Counted from the stretch's first letter, positions 35,340 to 61,490 are shown. The stretch: DNA of 64,000 nt from Mesorhabditis belari (GCA_958450365.1 CAUEEP010000735.1:1617501-1681500), one strand, 5' to 3'. Program-made: numbers and translations. The notes: generated from the sequence alone by a model not told the origin.

Positions 35340-36013
35340 TCAGAGGCCAAACGTCATCTCCATTATTGTATTCTTCTGTCTCTTCAGCATGTGCAGAGCA
35401 CTCCCGTGATTGATTTGCATACAATTGGTAGACTGTCCTTCATTCATATATTTCTTCTTTACTTTTTGGCCACGAGTTCTGCCTAAATCTGCGACTTTAT
35501 ATTGAAATAGTGATTGATATAAAGTGACAAAGGCAAACAAACCCACCTAACGTGCTTTTGGTTACAGGTTGTGTTCAGAGTTGAATAGCCGTTGAATTTT
35601 TCATGCGTTGTCTCTTTGGATTATTTAAATGTATCCCGGCAAAGCTAGATAAAATGATGGTTGTATACAAACAGATCGAACTTACGAAAACACGTGTTCT
35701 GCACTGACACTGATAGCAGAAGAAGAGAAAATTTCACAGATATTGATGATCACATTATACGGGTGCAGCCACATGATTATCCTCGTCCAATGGCTAAATT
35801 AGAAAATATGTAACTCAATAAATTAGCTTGTAACTTCATAAGCTTAGCAGCCAAATCAACTTTTCAATTCACTATTTTATAACTTTAAAGTCAATAAATT
35901 AACCTGAGCAGGAAGTAAGTAAAAGCTTTTAAACACAACTTACCAAATATTGAAGAAGCGTGTATGGTTCTTTGTGTTCCAGATGGATGAATTGAAGTGA
36001 CCCCAATGATTCT
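35340..36013 (-). other. Possible small multi-exon gene, unrecognised
   Basis: On the minus strand several segments have good splice borders: 36013-35951 (TTTAG before, GTAAGT after), 35798 downward (TTTAG before CCATTGGACG) and 35700s (TATCAG before TGTCAGTGCAG, GTAAGT after). An open frame at 35546-35340 follows an acceptor-like GTTAG. Alternative phasings give either a short Cys-rich tail (CQCRTRVFLCRDTFK) or other readings. I could not fix a start or a single frame, and no family is recognised. Confidence 0.25.
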
Positions 36014-36152
36014 AAATAAATATATTAATATATTGAAACTAAATCAACAAAGTTAAAAACAAATTATAAAAAGAATACAAATAAACGTATTGAACAATAT
36101 ATTTTAGCTAAAAAAGAATGAAAAATGAGATGATTTTTGTTGTAAAATTTAC

Positions 36153-36556
36153 GGGGGTGGGACAAATGCTACCTTTTTTTGCGCACCTGGACATTTGGGC
36201 ACCTTTTTTTGCTGGAAAAGGCCTTAGGAAAGGTCGTAGAGCTTCAAAAATGTTTCATAGAAGGGAATCGGATGCGTAGATTCAGAATTTTGACAAATCA
36301 GACCTCGCTGACATGTCAAATTTGGGCTAAAAGGCAAAAACTACGCAACTTAACGCTTTTCCGCAGTTTTTGCCTTTTAGCCCAAATTTGACGTGTCAGC
36401 GAGGTCTGATTTGTCGAAATTCGGAATCTACGCATACGATTCCCTTATACGGAATTATTTTCGAAGCTCTACGGCCTTTCCTAAGGCCTTTTCCAGCAAA
36501 AAAAGGTGCCCAAATGTCCAGGTGCGCAAAAAAAAGGTCGCATTTGTCCCACCCCC
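36153..36556. mobile_element. Foldback element with 9-bp target duplication (copy 2)
   Basis: Near-identical to 16213-16618. The flanks are AAAATTTAC (left) and AAAATAGAC (right), a 9-bp duplication with two differences. The two copies prove mobility of the whole hairpin. Confidence 0.88.
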
Positions 36557-36637
36557 AAAATAGACATTTATTCCTTCATTTTGATGCAAAAAGATTAAAA
36601 ATTTGATAGCAGGTTTTGAAGGAATACATGTTTGAAT

Positions 36638-37155
36638 TAGACATGTGCACTATAAGCTATAAAAATAACGAACTGTCACACTACAAACGCTTCTAACTTG
36701 CTTCAAATCTACCTGATTGACTTGATCTATAGCTTAAAAAATAGAATCTCAAGAGCTTTCGAGTAGAAAAAAGTAGACTCAAAAATATCAATGCTAAATA
36801 GAGTTACAGTGGTTTGTAGCCGCAAGCATGGTCCTTTTCGAGTCAGGACTACAAATCACTGTATCTTTCTTTAGCATTGATATTTTTGGGTGTGCTTTAG
36901 TCCATTCGAAAGCTCTTGAGATTCTCTATTTTAGCTCTTCTCTATTCTCTATTTTAGTCCTGACTCGAAACGGACCATACTTGCGGCTACAAACCACTGT
37001 ATCTTTCTTTAGCATTGATATTTTTGAGTCTACTTTATTCTATTCGAAAGCTCTTGAGACTCTCTATTTTTTAAGCTATACCAATCCGACAAATTTGATG
37101 TAAATTAGAAGCGTATATAGTTTACGTTTGTAGTTTATAGTGTCCATGTCTAGTT
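36638..37155. repeat. Foldback MITE
   Basis: AGACATGTGCACTATAAGC and TTATAGTGTCCATGTCTAG are inverted ends. The inner arms (AATATCAATGCTAAA, GAAAGCTCTTGAGA) occur on both sides, with one arm segment tripled. Confidence 0.75.
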
Positions 37156-37759
37156 TGAATGTATGACTCGATTTAAGGGCCCTCAAAGTTCCGGTGTTTA
37201 CCAGAAATTTTTCTGAAAAAGATGTTGTAAAAAGAAAATACGAATTTGGGCAAATATCTAGGTACAATTTAATTTGTGGCACAAACTCTAACTAAATTAG
37301 AATCTCGTCTCTAATTAGGCTACAAAAAGTAAAAAACGAGAAAATTACGTCGCCTTTTCTCCTTTTACCTCTCATTTCCGTGTAATCCATTTTTCTGGGT
37401 TTATCTGTTGGTGGCAACGAGACAAAAATCTTAAATCATGTGTTGCAAAGTCTATTGAAATCATTTTGGTCATTTATTTTAGCAATAAATCCTTTGTGAA
37501 CTTGTTTCTCATTAAAAACTCACGTTTTAAGCCGTTTTAATTACCCAAGTCATCTGGAAAGTATGCCTAGATGCTTATTTTTCATGCTAGAACTAAGAAA
37601 AGCAAGCATGACTTCAATTTCAAAAGGTAAATTCTAATTTTGAGTGTTTTTTTTGTTGGAACTAGAATGTTTTCTTTTGAAAGCAACGTTTTGAGCCGAT
37701 TTAATTACCCAAGGCCAGGCACTAGATGAGATTTTGGCTGAGGGAGACAAAAAGAAAGC

Positions 37760-39042
37760 ACAATTTAAGAAATTGACCATGCTTTGTTCATATTTGACTC
37801 GGGGATTATTGAGGCTTGTGAGGCTCCAGGTTTAGCAGATTTTGGCGCAAAAACCTCTTCAAATCATTTTTTCAAGCAACTGCTTTATTTGGACTTACTT
37901 TTAAGTGATTAAAGAGTTAGTTAGACTCAGAAATCTTTCAGTTTTTCAAATCTTCTGCATCTAAAATCAAAATCGCAGCAATTCAATTAATCAAGACAAC
38001 TTTTACATCTTTTTTTCTTTTAAAATACATTAAAAATCAAAGCAAACAATGAAAAATCAATTCGAATTTAGATGATTGGATTGGACAATTTAAGAAATTG
38101 ACCATGCTTTGTTCATATTTGATAAATTTTATCAAAATCCAATTTAATTACCCAAGTCAAAAACCTAAAATCAACTCAAAACAAACAAACAAACAAACAA
38201 ACTTGTTAAACAAAATTTTCTCAAGGAAAAGCAAGAATTCTTTTTCATTTGTCAATGAATCACGAAGTTTTTCCTTTACAAAACCCTATTTCCCATTTGT
38301 TTTCTTCTCTTTAAAAAGCAAAAAAAGAAAAAAAAATTGCATTATTCAGCGGCACTCAAAATTCTGTTCGTGGCTTTGCGTGACAATTTTTAGGCAATTT
38401 TCAGTAATCAAAACATTTGCGGGTTTTTGAACGTTTGTAAGTTCAAACTTTTACAATTTTGAGTTGAAATTAGATAAATTTTCAAAAGATTTCGATTTGA
38501 AAGTCATCTCGAAAGGCGATTACGGATTTCTGGAGCTAAAACCTCTCTCGATTGCATGAGATTTCGTTTTCATTTCTTGTTTCTCTAAAATACTCAATTT
38601 TCTTTAAAATTCTCATCAATTTTTGATCAATTTTTATTGAAACTACTTTTTCTTGCTCTTAAATAAGCCGTGAGTCAGTATTTGCTCATACAAAAAGATC
38701 GTTTGAACTTTTGAACGGTTGAAGTAACTTTGTGCAACAAAAAAAACGCTTTTTTGAATCCAATCATCTAAATTCAAATTGATTTTTCATTGTTTGCTTT
38801 GATTTTTAATGTATTTTAAAAGAAAAAAGATGTAAAAGTTGTCTTGATTAATTGAATTGCTGCGATTTTGATTTTAGATGCAGAAGATTTGAAAAACTGA
38901 AAGATTTCTGAGTCTAACTAACTCTTTAATCACTTAAAAGTAAGTCCAAATAGAGCAGTTGCTTGAAGAAGTGCTTTGAAGAGGTTTTTGCGTCAAAATC
39001 TGCTAAACCTGGAGCCTCACAAGCCTCAATAATCCCCGAGTG
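37760..39042. repeat. Large inverted repeat: arms of about 290 bp, spacer about 670 bp
   Basis: 37797-38087 reads inverted at 38755-39042 with only a few differences (CTCGGGGATTATTGAGG at the outer ends, ATCTAAATTCAAAT at the inner ends). The left arm is bracketed by a direct duplication of about 38 bp (AATTTAAGAAATTGACC) at 37760 and 38087. The spacer is AT-rich; its one open frame is unconvincing. Confidence 0.88.
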
Positions 39043-39044
39043 AG

Positions 39045-39208
39045 CACTAGACGGGAAAATTCCAAGCCGAACCTAATTCCACATTTGTTTTCTTCGTCGA
39101 TTGCTCTAAAATTTTGCCTACGGATAGAAATCAACATTTTCAGCAAGAAATAGCCAAGAAAACGAAGGTGGAATTAGGGTTGGCTTGAAATTTTCCAATG
39201 TCTAGTGA
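39045..39208. repeat. Short foldback MITE, CACTAGAC family
   Basis: CACTAGACGGGAAAATTCC and GAAATTTTCCAATGTCTAGTG (complement) end a 164-bp hairpin whose inner arm is CCTAATTCCAC / GTGGAATTAGG. Confidence 0.8.
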
Positions 39209-39210
39209 GC

Positions 39211-39602
39211 ACTAGACATGGGAAATCGAGGCGGTTCGAGGCGACGATATTTTGGCACTAAATTTCACCTTAATCTAATTCTTTTTACATTATATAGAGC
39301 ATCTTATGGGCTACATTTTGACACATAATAAATAGCAAAATCTCCTGTGGATGAACGAGATAAATACGTTTGAACTGTCGCCCCGAAGAGGCTTTCGGGG
39401 TGACCCGTCGCGACGGGTCAACCAGGTTTTTCTCATTCAATTCAAAAAGATATTGAGAAGTATTATAGGTCAAAATGTAGCCAATAATGTGCTCTATTTA
39501 ATGTAAAAATAGTTAGAACAATAACATTTTTTGGTAAAAACTTTTGGTTAAAATATCGTGGCCGCGAACCGCTCCGATTTCACCCCGATTTCCTATGTCT
39601 AG
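39211..39602. repeat. Second foldback MITE, CACTAGAC family, adjacent
   Basis: CACTAGACATGGGAAATC and GATTTCCTATGTCTAGT are the ends. An inner pair (GGGCTACATTTTGACA and its near-complement at about 39468) makes a second stem. It shares its terminus with the previous element. Confidence 0.8.
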
Positions 39603-40457
39603 TAAGCATCACAGAAAGATCATACAGGCAAAACGCTTGCCAGTCGATAAAGTGAGCATTTATTTGCACAGTTTTGTCAATTCCTATAGACGGAGAATAA
39701 CTCCAGAATTGAGTTGAGAAATCGGGGAATTCTCTCTTTTCCATTTTTCATTTTCGATTTTCGATTTATCGTCTTAAGTTTTTGATTGAAAAATCTTCTC
39801 AAAAAATTCAAAAAGTTTATCTTTTTGTTGTCTTTGAAATCCGAGCTTGAATCTGAATGCGAAAATCGTTGAGTAAACAATTTTTAGCGTTTTTTTTCTT
39901 GAGGAAGAGACCAAAATTCATCATCCAATCTTTGCTCGTTTTGAAAATTCTCTCAAATGTTAAGGTTTAGTTTGAAAATTAGAACTAGAACTAGCACGAG
40001 AAAGCTTTTTTTCATTTGAACAAGAGATTTTGTGGGAAATTTCATTTCCAAATGGACATTTGGTCCCTCTTTGTTCGTCTCTTTCTCAATCATCCAGCTC
40101 TTTCAAAGATCTACGTTCTCATTTATGATTTTCTCCTAAAATTTATACATCTCTAAAGCTCTTTGTCAGCTTAAATACTTATACTTAAAAGATAATTAAG
40201 AAATACTTCGGATATTTATACTTAATACTTACAAAGGGAAGGTCAACTGGCTGAGCCGGTCAAATGCTATGCGTATACCATTAAACGCAGAATTTGATGC
40301 TGATTCCGAATCTATATTCTGCTTTTGCTAAAGGAGAATCTGCCAGGAGCTATAAGCGTCTAAAATTTTGTTTGGGCTCAGAAAATGTGGTCATTTGGGT
40401 CTTAGCGGAGGTCTTACGTTCTTAGCGGAGGTCCTTCTTGCGGATTGAATTGAATGC
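39603..40457. other. AT-rich spacer without recognisable genes
   Basis: Only short chance open frames and low-complexity T/A-rich sequence. No repeat family match within the window was noticed. Confidence 0.6.
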
Positions 40458-40520
40458 GGCCGTGGCCGAGTGGTAGGACTCTAGAGCGAGACCACACAAG
40501 TTTGATCCTCACTTTAGACT
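40458..40520 (+). repeat. tRNA-like sequence, degenerate
   Basis: GTGGCCGAGTGGTAGGAC resembles a tRNA A box region and AGTTTGATCCT a worn B box, at about tRNA spacing. The acceptor arms do not pair, so it is a pseudo-tRNA or SINE head. Confidence 0.45.
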
Positions 40521-40617
40521 TTGCTTTCTTTCAAGAAGTGCTGACTAGTCTTCTTTGCTGATCTTGCTGTTCTTTCTTTGCTAGTGCTGACTTTTACAAC
40601 AGAAAATCTACTATAGA

Positions 40618-40700
40618 TTAGGCTGGCTAATAAGTAATGACAGATTTGCTGGGAGATTGTCTCAAACTTAACCAATCTTAACGAGTTTGATCTTATTCGA
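40618..40700. repeat. Dispersed repeat, matched at 43287-43365
   Basis: CTAATAAGTAATGACAGATT through TTAACGAGTTTGATCTT is shared by the two sites with few differences. Confidence 0.8.
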
Positions 40701-41057
40701 AAGCTGTATTCAATAGGAACACAGTAGCGAAGACCATTTGTTGATTCGTTCTGTTTTAAAGTTTTTATAAGTATTTAAGTGAGCTCAGTCAGACCAAAAA
40801 AAGCTTCAAAACCATATTTCGTCAATTTTTCAGTTAAAAACCTGGGCTAAAAGCATGTTTTTCGTGATCAGCTGAGAGCAGTGAGAATAATTGAACTATA
40901 ACTTAAAATTGTAAGTATATACAGCAAGATTTGCACAAGTTTTTATAGTTTCTGATATCTTTATTCACTCTGTTTCCCTCATCTATTATTTGTTATTCGC
41001 CCATTATGAAGCTGGTGTTCTATTAGAGTATTTACAATTAGTTTTAAGTTGATTTTA

Positions 41058-42293
41058 TTAGGTTGTCCAGTTATGAATGCGCGCCTGCTCTTGAACAGCG
41101 TACCTTAGGGCTATACAATTTTATCAAGCCCTATTCTCTATATGTTGTTCAAGATTTCTTATTTATTACAACTTTTCGTGTTTTTGACGTTAAACTAATT
41201 CATTTTTTATTTAATTTCCGTGTTTAGATGACCGAGACGAAGTTTCGTCTTCGTGCCAGTCTTTGGTATGGCTTCAAATTGGGCAAAAATGCCGTTGAAT
41301 CCCATCGAGATCTCTGCAAAATATTTGGCGAAGATGCTATTTCGGAAAGCCAGTGTCAACGATTTCGAGAAGGAAATGAATCTTTGAAAGACGACGACCA
41401 CCTCCTGCGATCGATAATGCAGTACTGAAGCAGGCGATAGAAATGGATCCTCGACAAACTACACGTGAACTTGCAGAAATATTTAGAGTAAGCCCTCAAA
41501 CAATTTGCGAGCATTTAAATCAATTGGGGAAAACAAGCCGACAAGGGAAATGGGTTCCTCATCTCCTCAGCAATGCCAATAAAGCTACTCGTGTCACTAT
41601 GGCGGGTATTCTTCTTCGTTTGGCAAAAAATACTGGGTTTTACGATGAAATCCTTACTTGCGATGAAAAATGGATTCAATATGATAATTCTACACGAAAA
41701 CGGCAATGGCTAGAACCTGGTGAGGAGCCAATACCAACACCAAAACCCGACTTCCATGGCAAGAAAGTTATGCTTCCTGTCTGGTGGAATTCCCAAGGCA
41801 TTGTATATTTTGAGCTGCTTAAACCTGGACAAACAATCACGGGCGAAACGTATGCACAACAATTGGAACGAGTGAACAATGTATTGCTACAAAAAGGCCT
41901 TGATCCTTCAAACATAAAGTTCATTCAAGATGAATTCCACACGTTGCAAAGATTGTTCAGGAAAAACTCGAAGAGTTGGGCTGGGAAACTCTCCCGCATC
42001 CGCCATATTCTCCGGATATTTCTCCTTCGGATTACCATTTATTTCGCTCAATGCGAAACCATTTGGCCGAAAACAAATTCAAAGAAGTTCAAGAGGTCGA
42101 AAAATGGATAGCCGACTTCTTTGCCTCAAAACAAGCCAATTTTTACGCGGAGGGAATTCATTCTTTGCATGGAAGATGGAAACAAATATTGTTAACAAAT
42201 GGTGAATATATTGTTGATTGAGCTGTTAAACTGTTGGTTTTAAAATAAAGAGTTGTTATCTTAAAAACGCACATTTATAACTGGACAACCTAA
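41058..42293 (+). mobile_element. Mariner transposon, 1236 bp, with TIRs and TA duplication, inactivated
   Basis: TTAGGTTGTCCAGTTATGAA at 41058 and its complement ending at 42293 are flanked by TA. Transposase starts at 41228 (MTETKFRLRASLWYGF). It breaks near 41425, then reopens as MDPRQTTRELAEIFRVSPQT. Catalytic blocks are ILTCDEKWIQYDN, a damaged second block (QDEFHTL where HDNARPH is expected) and, in another frame, PHPPYSPDISPSDYHLF (third Asp, DD34D type), ending NGEYIVD at 42221. The frameshifts and the lost second Asp show it is dead. Confidence 0.93.
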
Positions 42294-42485
42294 TAGTTAG
42301 ATTCAGTCCAAGAATGGAGAATGCACTTAAGCCAAAGATATACAAGTTACTTTTTTACTTTCTTAAGTATTTCTTATTAAGTATCTTAAAAAAAGAAGTA
42401 TATACTGGTTTATTCAACCAATTCAACCAAGAATCACAATACAATAACCACAAAAATCCTATTGAAACCCTATCCTAAACTACTT

Positions 42486-42754
42486 ACCCTAAATACTGTA
42501 ATAGTACCCCACGCCCCTCGTACAGTTGGGTAATCGCAAAAGTTTTTTTAGTATTTCATTATTTTCCAAACGCCTGTACTTTCAAAAAATGCGTCTTTGG
42601 TATCAAAAAATAGCCCTGAATTTCAGCTATTTTTTGATACCTAAGCGAGCATTGTAGCATAAACCAGTGTCGAGAAAAACTCGTTCAAAGCTAGACTACG
42701 CAACACTCCGCATCGTCATTATGGGGCTGGGGTACTATTACAGTATTTACGGTA
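42486..42754. repeat. Foldback MITE, ACCGTAAATACTGTAATAG family (copy 1)
   Basis: AAATACTGTAATAGTACCCC and GGGGTACTATTACAGTATTT are the ends. The inner stem pairs ATTTTTTGATACC with its complement. Further copies are at 43028-43284, 48266-48717 and 52513-52863, and a relative is at 20220. Confidence 0.88.
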
Positions 42755-42834
42755 GTTACTTTATGAAGTTAGCTAGTTAGATAAGCTTATTAAGTTACCA
42801 GAAAAACCATGCTAATACCAGGTTTTCTTGCGGG

Positions 42835-43020
42835 GTTCCATGAGTCCCCGAGGCGCAGTCGGCAGCGCGTTTGTCTACAGTGCACACGATCCGGGTTCGA
42901 GCCGCCTACCGCGTCTCGATCTTGACTTTTTGACTTTTTATTTTAAGTGACACAACTACAATATATTCTTAAGATTTTCTAAAGAAGTTTTAGCTTTATT
43001 CATCAAAAAACGGCCGAGAA
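42835..43020 (+). repeat. tRNA-derived SINE, copy B (no minisatellite)
   Basis: GAGGCGCAGTCGGCAGCGCG (A box) and CGGGTTCGAGCC (B box) are only about 40 bp apart. They are followed by the same body as copy A (CACAACTACAATATATTCT). This is the unexpanded form. Confidence 0.8.
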
Positions 43021-43027
43021 AAAGCCA

Positions 43028-43284
43028 GTAATAGTATCCCACCCCCCTCGTACAGCCGGGTAGTCGCAAAAGTTTTTTTAGTATTTCATTTTTTTCCAAA
43101 CGCCCATACTTTCAAAAAATGCGTCTTTGGTATCAAAAAATAGCCCTGAATTTCAGCTATTTTTTGATACCCAAACGCGCATTGTAGCATAAACCAGTGT
43201 CGAGAAAAACTCGTTCAAAGCTAGACTACGCAACACTCCGCACCGTCATTATGGGGGTGGGGTACTATTATAGTATTTACGGTA
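43028..43284. repeat. Foldback MITE, ACCGTAAATACTGTAATAG family (copy 2)
   Basis: Same arms as copy 1. The two copies flank the SINE on both sides. Confidence 0.88.
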
Positions 43285-44172
43285 AGTATTAGGCTGACTA
43301 ATAAGTAATGACAGATTTGCTGGGAGATTGTCTCAAACTCAACCAATCTTAACGAGTTTGATCTTTCTTCTAAACAAATTTTTTAATTGAATCTTTAAAT
43401 CCAATTGTATCCTTAGTCCATTGTATCCTTGTTCTAAGATTGTTAAAAAAAGGAAATGAAACCATTTGCAAAACTAGAAGCGAATATGAAAGTGCTTTCA
43501 GTTATAATCGGCTTTTTCGGTCAAAGATCGAAGGATTTTGTTGTAAGTCCTCTGTTTTTGTCAACAGCATTTTGAACAAGCTCTGTTTTTGATGAAAATC
43601 ATTTTTCGGTAATCATCTCTTTATTGAATTTTCAGCTATCAAATCATTTGATCTTTGTTTATCAAAGAAAAGCTTTCTTTGAAGCTAAAAGCTAAAAGAA
43701 AAGCTAAAAGCTTCTTTCTGAGATCATCATGAAACCCATCAAAAAAAATGTTTTTTCTCTGTCCATTTCATTCTCATTTCATTCTCATTTTTCTCATCTA
43801 TTCCCTCATTTCGATTCTCTTTATCATAATCGGATTTGGTGTGTTTGAACGAGAAGAGAAATGCGAATCACAGCAATTTCCCGAACTTACTTTCCTATTT
43901 TTATCGACTTTTGATTCTTTAAATCAAAGCCTATCTTGTTTTCAAGAGTGCCCTGCAATTGTTTTTTTTAAAGTATACATTGTGCTTAAAAATATCAGCA
44001 CACAATTTCTGATATGTCATTTTTTTCAAAGATAAGTTTAATTTAAAAGAAACTAGTGAGTTTCTGCAAGTAATCCATTTTCTATTTCTATTCCATTTCT
44101 ATTCCACTTCTATTCCATTTCTATTCCATTTTCTTTTCTCTTTCTACCGTAAACTTGTCTATATTCTTATTA

Positions 44173-44525
44173 TGCTGGAAAGAAGATTCGTAGAAAAAGT
44201 TTGCACGATGATTTCTCAAAAATCAAGTCATCAATTCTTCCCAGATTTTTTCAAAAACTTGACTTTCATATTAGCTAGACTTAATGGAAAGTGGGGTATT
44301 TTTAGATCAAAAATTGAGGCTTTAGGTGGATGTTTTCAAGGAAAGTACAATATGACGAGAGTTAGGATTACGATCACCTAGATTTGATGCTATTTACTAG
44401 AGCTTGGCTTGGATTTGTAAGCAATAGATTAGGTTGGAAAGAAAGTTCTCGGAAAAAGTTTGCACAATGATTTCTCAAAAACCAAGCCATCAATTCTTCC
44501 CAGATTTTTTCATAAACTTGGCTAC
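44173..44525. repeat. Direct repeat pair of about 95 bp
   Basis: GGAAAGAAGATTCGTAG at 44177 and GGAAAGAAAGTTCTCGG at 44438 begin copies that share CATCAATTCTTCCCAGATTT. No gene is visible. Confidence 0.75.
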
Positions 44526-44596
44526 ATTTTAAAGTTTTTAACAACAAAATCAGAGTGAATAGGTAAAAATATAAGAGATTTCTTCAGCTGAAGTGA

Positions 44597-44752
44597 CTTG
44601 GTATAACTTGGTCTTGGTGACTTGGTCTTGGTGACTTGGTCTTGGTGACTTGGTCTTGGTGACTTGGTCTTGGTGACTTGGTCTTGGTGACTTGGTCTTG
44701 GTGACTTGGTCTTGGTGACTTGGTCTTGGTGACTTGGTCTTGGTGACTTGGT
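44597..44752. repeat. 14-bp minisatellite, about 11 copies
   Basis: The unit GACTTGGTCTTGGT is nearly invariant. Two stray units occur at 44790-44825 after a gap. Confidence 0.95.
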
Positions 44753-45209
44753 CTTGAGATAAGAGATCTCTTCAGCTGTCACCAAGTCACCAAGTGACTT
44801 GGTCTTGGTGACATGACTTGGTCACTTTTTGAGTGACTAGCCTTCAGACAAGTTTTTAATGGGTTAATGAATAGGCAATGGGTTTCATTCAAAACCTAAA
44901 ATCAAATACTTAAAATAGAGAAAACTTGCGATAAAGACAAATTTAATCTAATGCTTTTTAACTTTTCAGAACCACCTATTTTAGCAAAGTGCCAAGAAGA
45001 TGACATAAAAAAGTTATTTTTTGAAATACAGCTTTTCTGTAAAAAAATTTTTGGCTAAAAATCGAGATTATAAAGCGTATTGCTCATTTATGATAGCTTT
45101 ACCTCATAAGGAATCGTTCTGGTGCAAAAAGTGAGCTGAATGAGCTGAGATTGGAAAGTGAGCTTGGAGCTTCAAAAAAGTGAGCTTGGAAAATAATGGT
45201 TTGTTCAAA

Positions 45210-46280
45210 AATCTCTAAAATTTTAAGAGAAAGCTGTACTTATTTTTTTTACAAGTAATTTCTTGGAGTCACCTTGTAAATAATAGAAGAAAATGTTGTT
45301 GAATTAGTGGATTTGTTTTTAAGAAATTCAAGTCAAACTTTTTTTTGAGAACTTTCTTTCCAATCTAATAATATTTCTTTGGTACAGAAACGAACTCGGA
45401 CTTTATATAATTTCGCACGGCAGAGTCGGATCGGCCCAAATTTTTTGCGATTTTCCTTATTGAGTCGCCAGTCCTCAAATGGGCATCAATCTGGCCTTTC
45501 TCATAATCCGTGAGCAGCTTTCCGTATAATTTCGCACGGCAGAGTCGGATCGGCCCAAATTTTTTGCGATTTTCCTTATTGAGTCGCCAACCCTCAAACG
45601 AGCATCAATCTGGCCTTTATCCTAATCCGTGAGCAGCTTTCCGTATAATTTCGCATGGCAGAGTCGGATCGGCCCAAGTTTTTTGCGATTTTCCTTATTG
45701 AGTCGCCAGTCCTCAAACGGGCATCAATCTGGCCTTTATTCTAATCCGTGAGCAGCTTTCCGTGTGCCATTTACCTGGAAATTAACAAAAATTATAAATT
45801 TAATAAAAAAATATGCACAACAAAACGAAAAATTTCAAATAACAACAGCAAAGGCGGGTGCGTTTAAGAATTTGAAACGGTTGATTTAGCAAAAAGTTTC
45901 TATTTTGAAAATTTTTACTTTTTACAGTATGCTTATTTTTCGTGTTATTTAGGTTTTAAGACATGCTCTTTCGCATAGAAAAAGATTAATAGTTGTAGCG
46001 GTGATCAAAATGCAAAATCCGCTATTTTAGAGGGTGCGTTTAAGAATTTGAAACGCACTGTATAAGTGCGTACAACAGTACACTCAAAATTCTAGACTTT
46101 TGGCTAACAAAAAGTGAGCTGAAACTGGAAAATAGTCCCTTTTTGAAAAAACTTTAAGCTGGAAAATCCTACTTTTCTCTAAAATCTCTAAAATTTTAGG
46201 AGAAAGCTGTACTCATTTTTTACAAGTAATTTCTTGGAGTTGAATTGTAAATAATAGAAGAAAATGTTCTTGAATTAGTG
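45210..46280 (-). pseudogene. Tc3-like transposon remnant with triplicated HTH segment
   Basis: On the minus strand LLTDYEKGQIDAHLRTG, DSIRKIAKNLGRSDSA and VRNYIKSEF is a Tc1/Tc3 helix-turn-helix. It occurs three times in tandem (about 45375-45525, 45526-45640, 45641-45775; period about 115 bp). TIR-like GGTGCGTTTAAGAATTTG is at 45857 and 46035. Flanking direct copies of AATTTTAAGAGAAAGCTG (45220, 46190) bracket the whole. The catalytic region is absent. Confidence 0.75.
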
Positions 46281-46800
46281 TTCTTGAAATGTTCTTGTTC
46301 TTGAAAATGTTCTTGTTCTTGAAAATGTTCTTGAAAAAATGAGCTAAATGCAATAGTTAATGCTTTTTATTTAAAGCAAATCACACTTTTATCGGCTAAT
46401 TATTCATTTCTAAATGAAAATTCGAAAATTTACATTTTAATTTGCTTATTGAAGCGCTAGTTTTTCTCTAGTTTCACTAAATCCCTTCCAATGAAGCCCT
46501 TGATCACAAAAAGTTGAGCTTTCATGCTTGAAAACTCAAAATTTCCACCCTAAATCGATAATAAAACGAATTCTCATCTTAATTTTATATATCATTTTTT
46601 AAAGTCTTTCCCTTTTCCATCTGGTTTTCCATGTGTTCCCAAATAGCTAGTCATTTTTTCTCTCTATGTCCCTTCAACCGCACAAAAAAAACACCAAATT
46701 GAGGTCAATTTTCAATTTCCCCACAATCATCTCTTCAATTTTGTCTATTTTGTCTATTTTTTTCATTTTCAATTATACTTTAAGGATTAATAGTTAGATT

Positions 46801-46813
46801 TTCAGATATTTTA
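46801..46813 (+). promoter_or_regulatory. Trans-splice-type acceptor before aak-2 start
   Basis: GATTTTCAG ends at 46805, eight bases before ATG, as expected for spliced-leader addition. Inferred only. Confidence 0.5.
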
Positions 46814-60628
<13,815 letters not shown>

Positions 60629-61490
60629 TTTGTCTTTGTCTTTGTAAATTATATAAAGCTAAAAATTCTCAATCTCCTTTTATCTTTGTTTTCTTTGAAT
60701 AATTTCAATTTCTCCAATCACCTAACGGAAATATTGCGTAACTGTGATACTCCAAAAAGGATTTTTTACAGATTTTTGCAGATTTTTGCTTATTTTTGCA
60801 GATTTTTTCAATAAAAAAAGTAAACTTTTGAATTTCTTAAGTCAAATCTAGATTCTCGAAGGTTTAGAATGATTTTATATGTGGAAATTGAAAGGGATTT
60901 TCGAGATTTGACACTCTTTTCACTCTTTAATTGGTTCAAATGTTTTTTTTCTTCGTTTTTCTTCGTTTTTTCTATGGTTTATTATTTCTCTTTCTATCGT
61001 TTTGCTATTTTGTTTTTCTTTTTTTTCATTTAGTGATAGATTTAGCCCCTGTGCTTGTAAATATGATACCGGTAAATAAAAGAAAGTTATGAGAATACAA
61101 AGAAATTTGTAGAATCGACTAGATATTAGACTAGAATCGTGACTCAAATCTTGACCCTGAATCCTTCAGTTTGGGATGCGAGCCGCTTTAACCTTATCAA
61201 CGAGGATGATTCTGCTTAAGAATGGCCGAATAGCACAAAAGGTTATAGGTTATAGGCCGAATAGGTTAAAATGGTTTCTCCCCAAAAGCGCTTTCCCCCC
61301 AAAAGCCCAAACGTAACAAGAACACGTAGTATCCAACAATAGATTAATACTCTTGAGAAGAACGGATCGGATTCATACTACGTCGATGGTGACACAAATG
61401 TTAGTAAAAACCTCTCTACAATGTTAAACCAGTCATCTAAAGAGGATTTAAAACCTGAAGGGTAGCATAAAGTAAAGTGAATTTATAACG
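60629..61490. other. 3' region of aak-2 and spacer, no gene seen
   Basis: T-rich sequence with short chance frames. Confidence 0.55.

Noticed and set aside
38098..38430. 110-residue plus-strand frame
   Set aside because: AT-rich low-complexity spacer of an inverted repeat; composition is Lys/Phe/Ser only and no splice or start context.
43748..44035. 95-residue frame with hydrophobic start
   Set aside because: Looks membrane-like but is a T-rich run; no homology, no acceptor or promoter seen.
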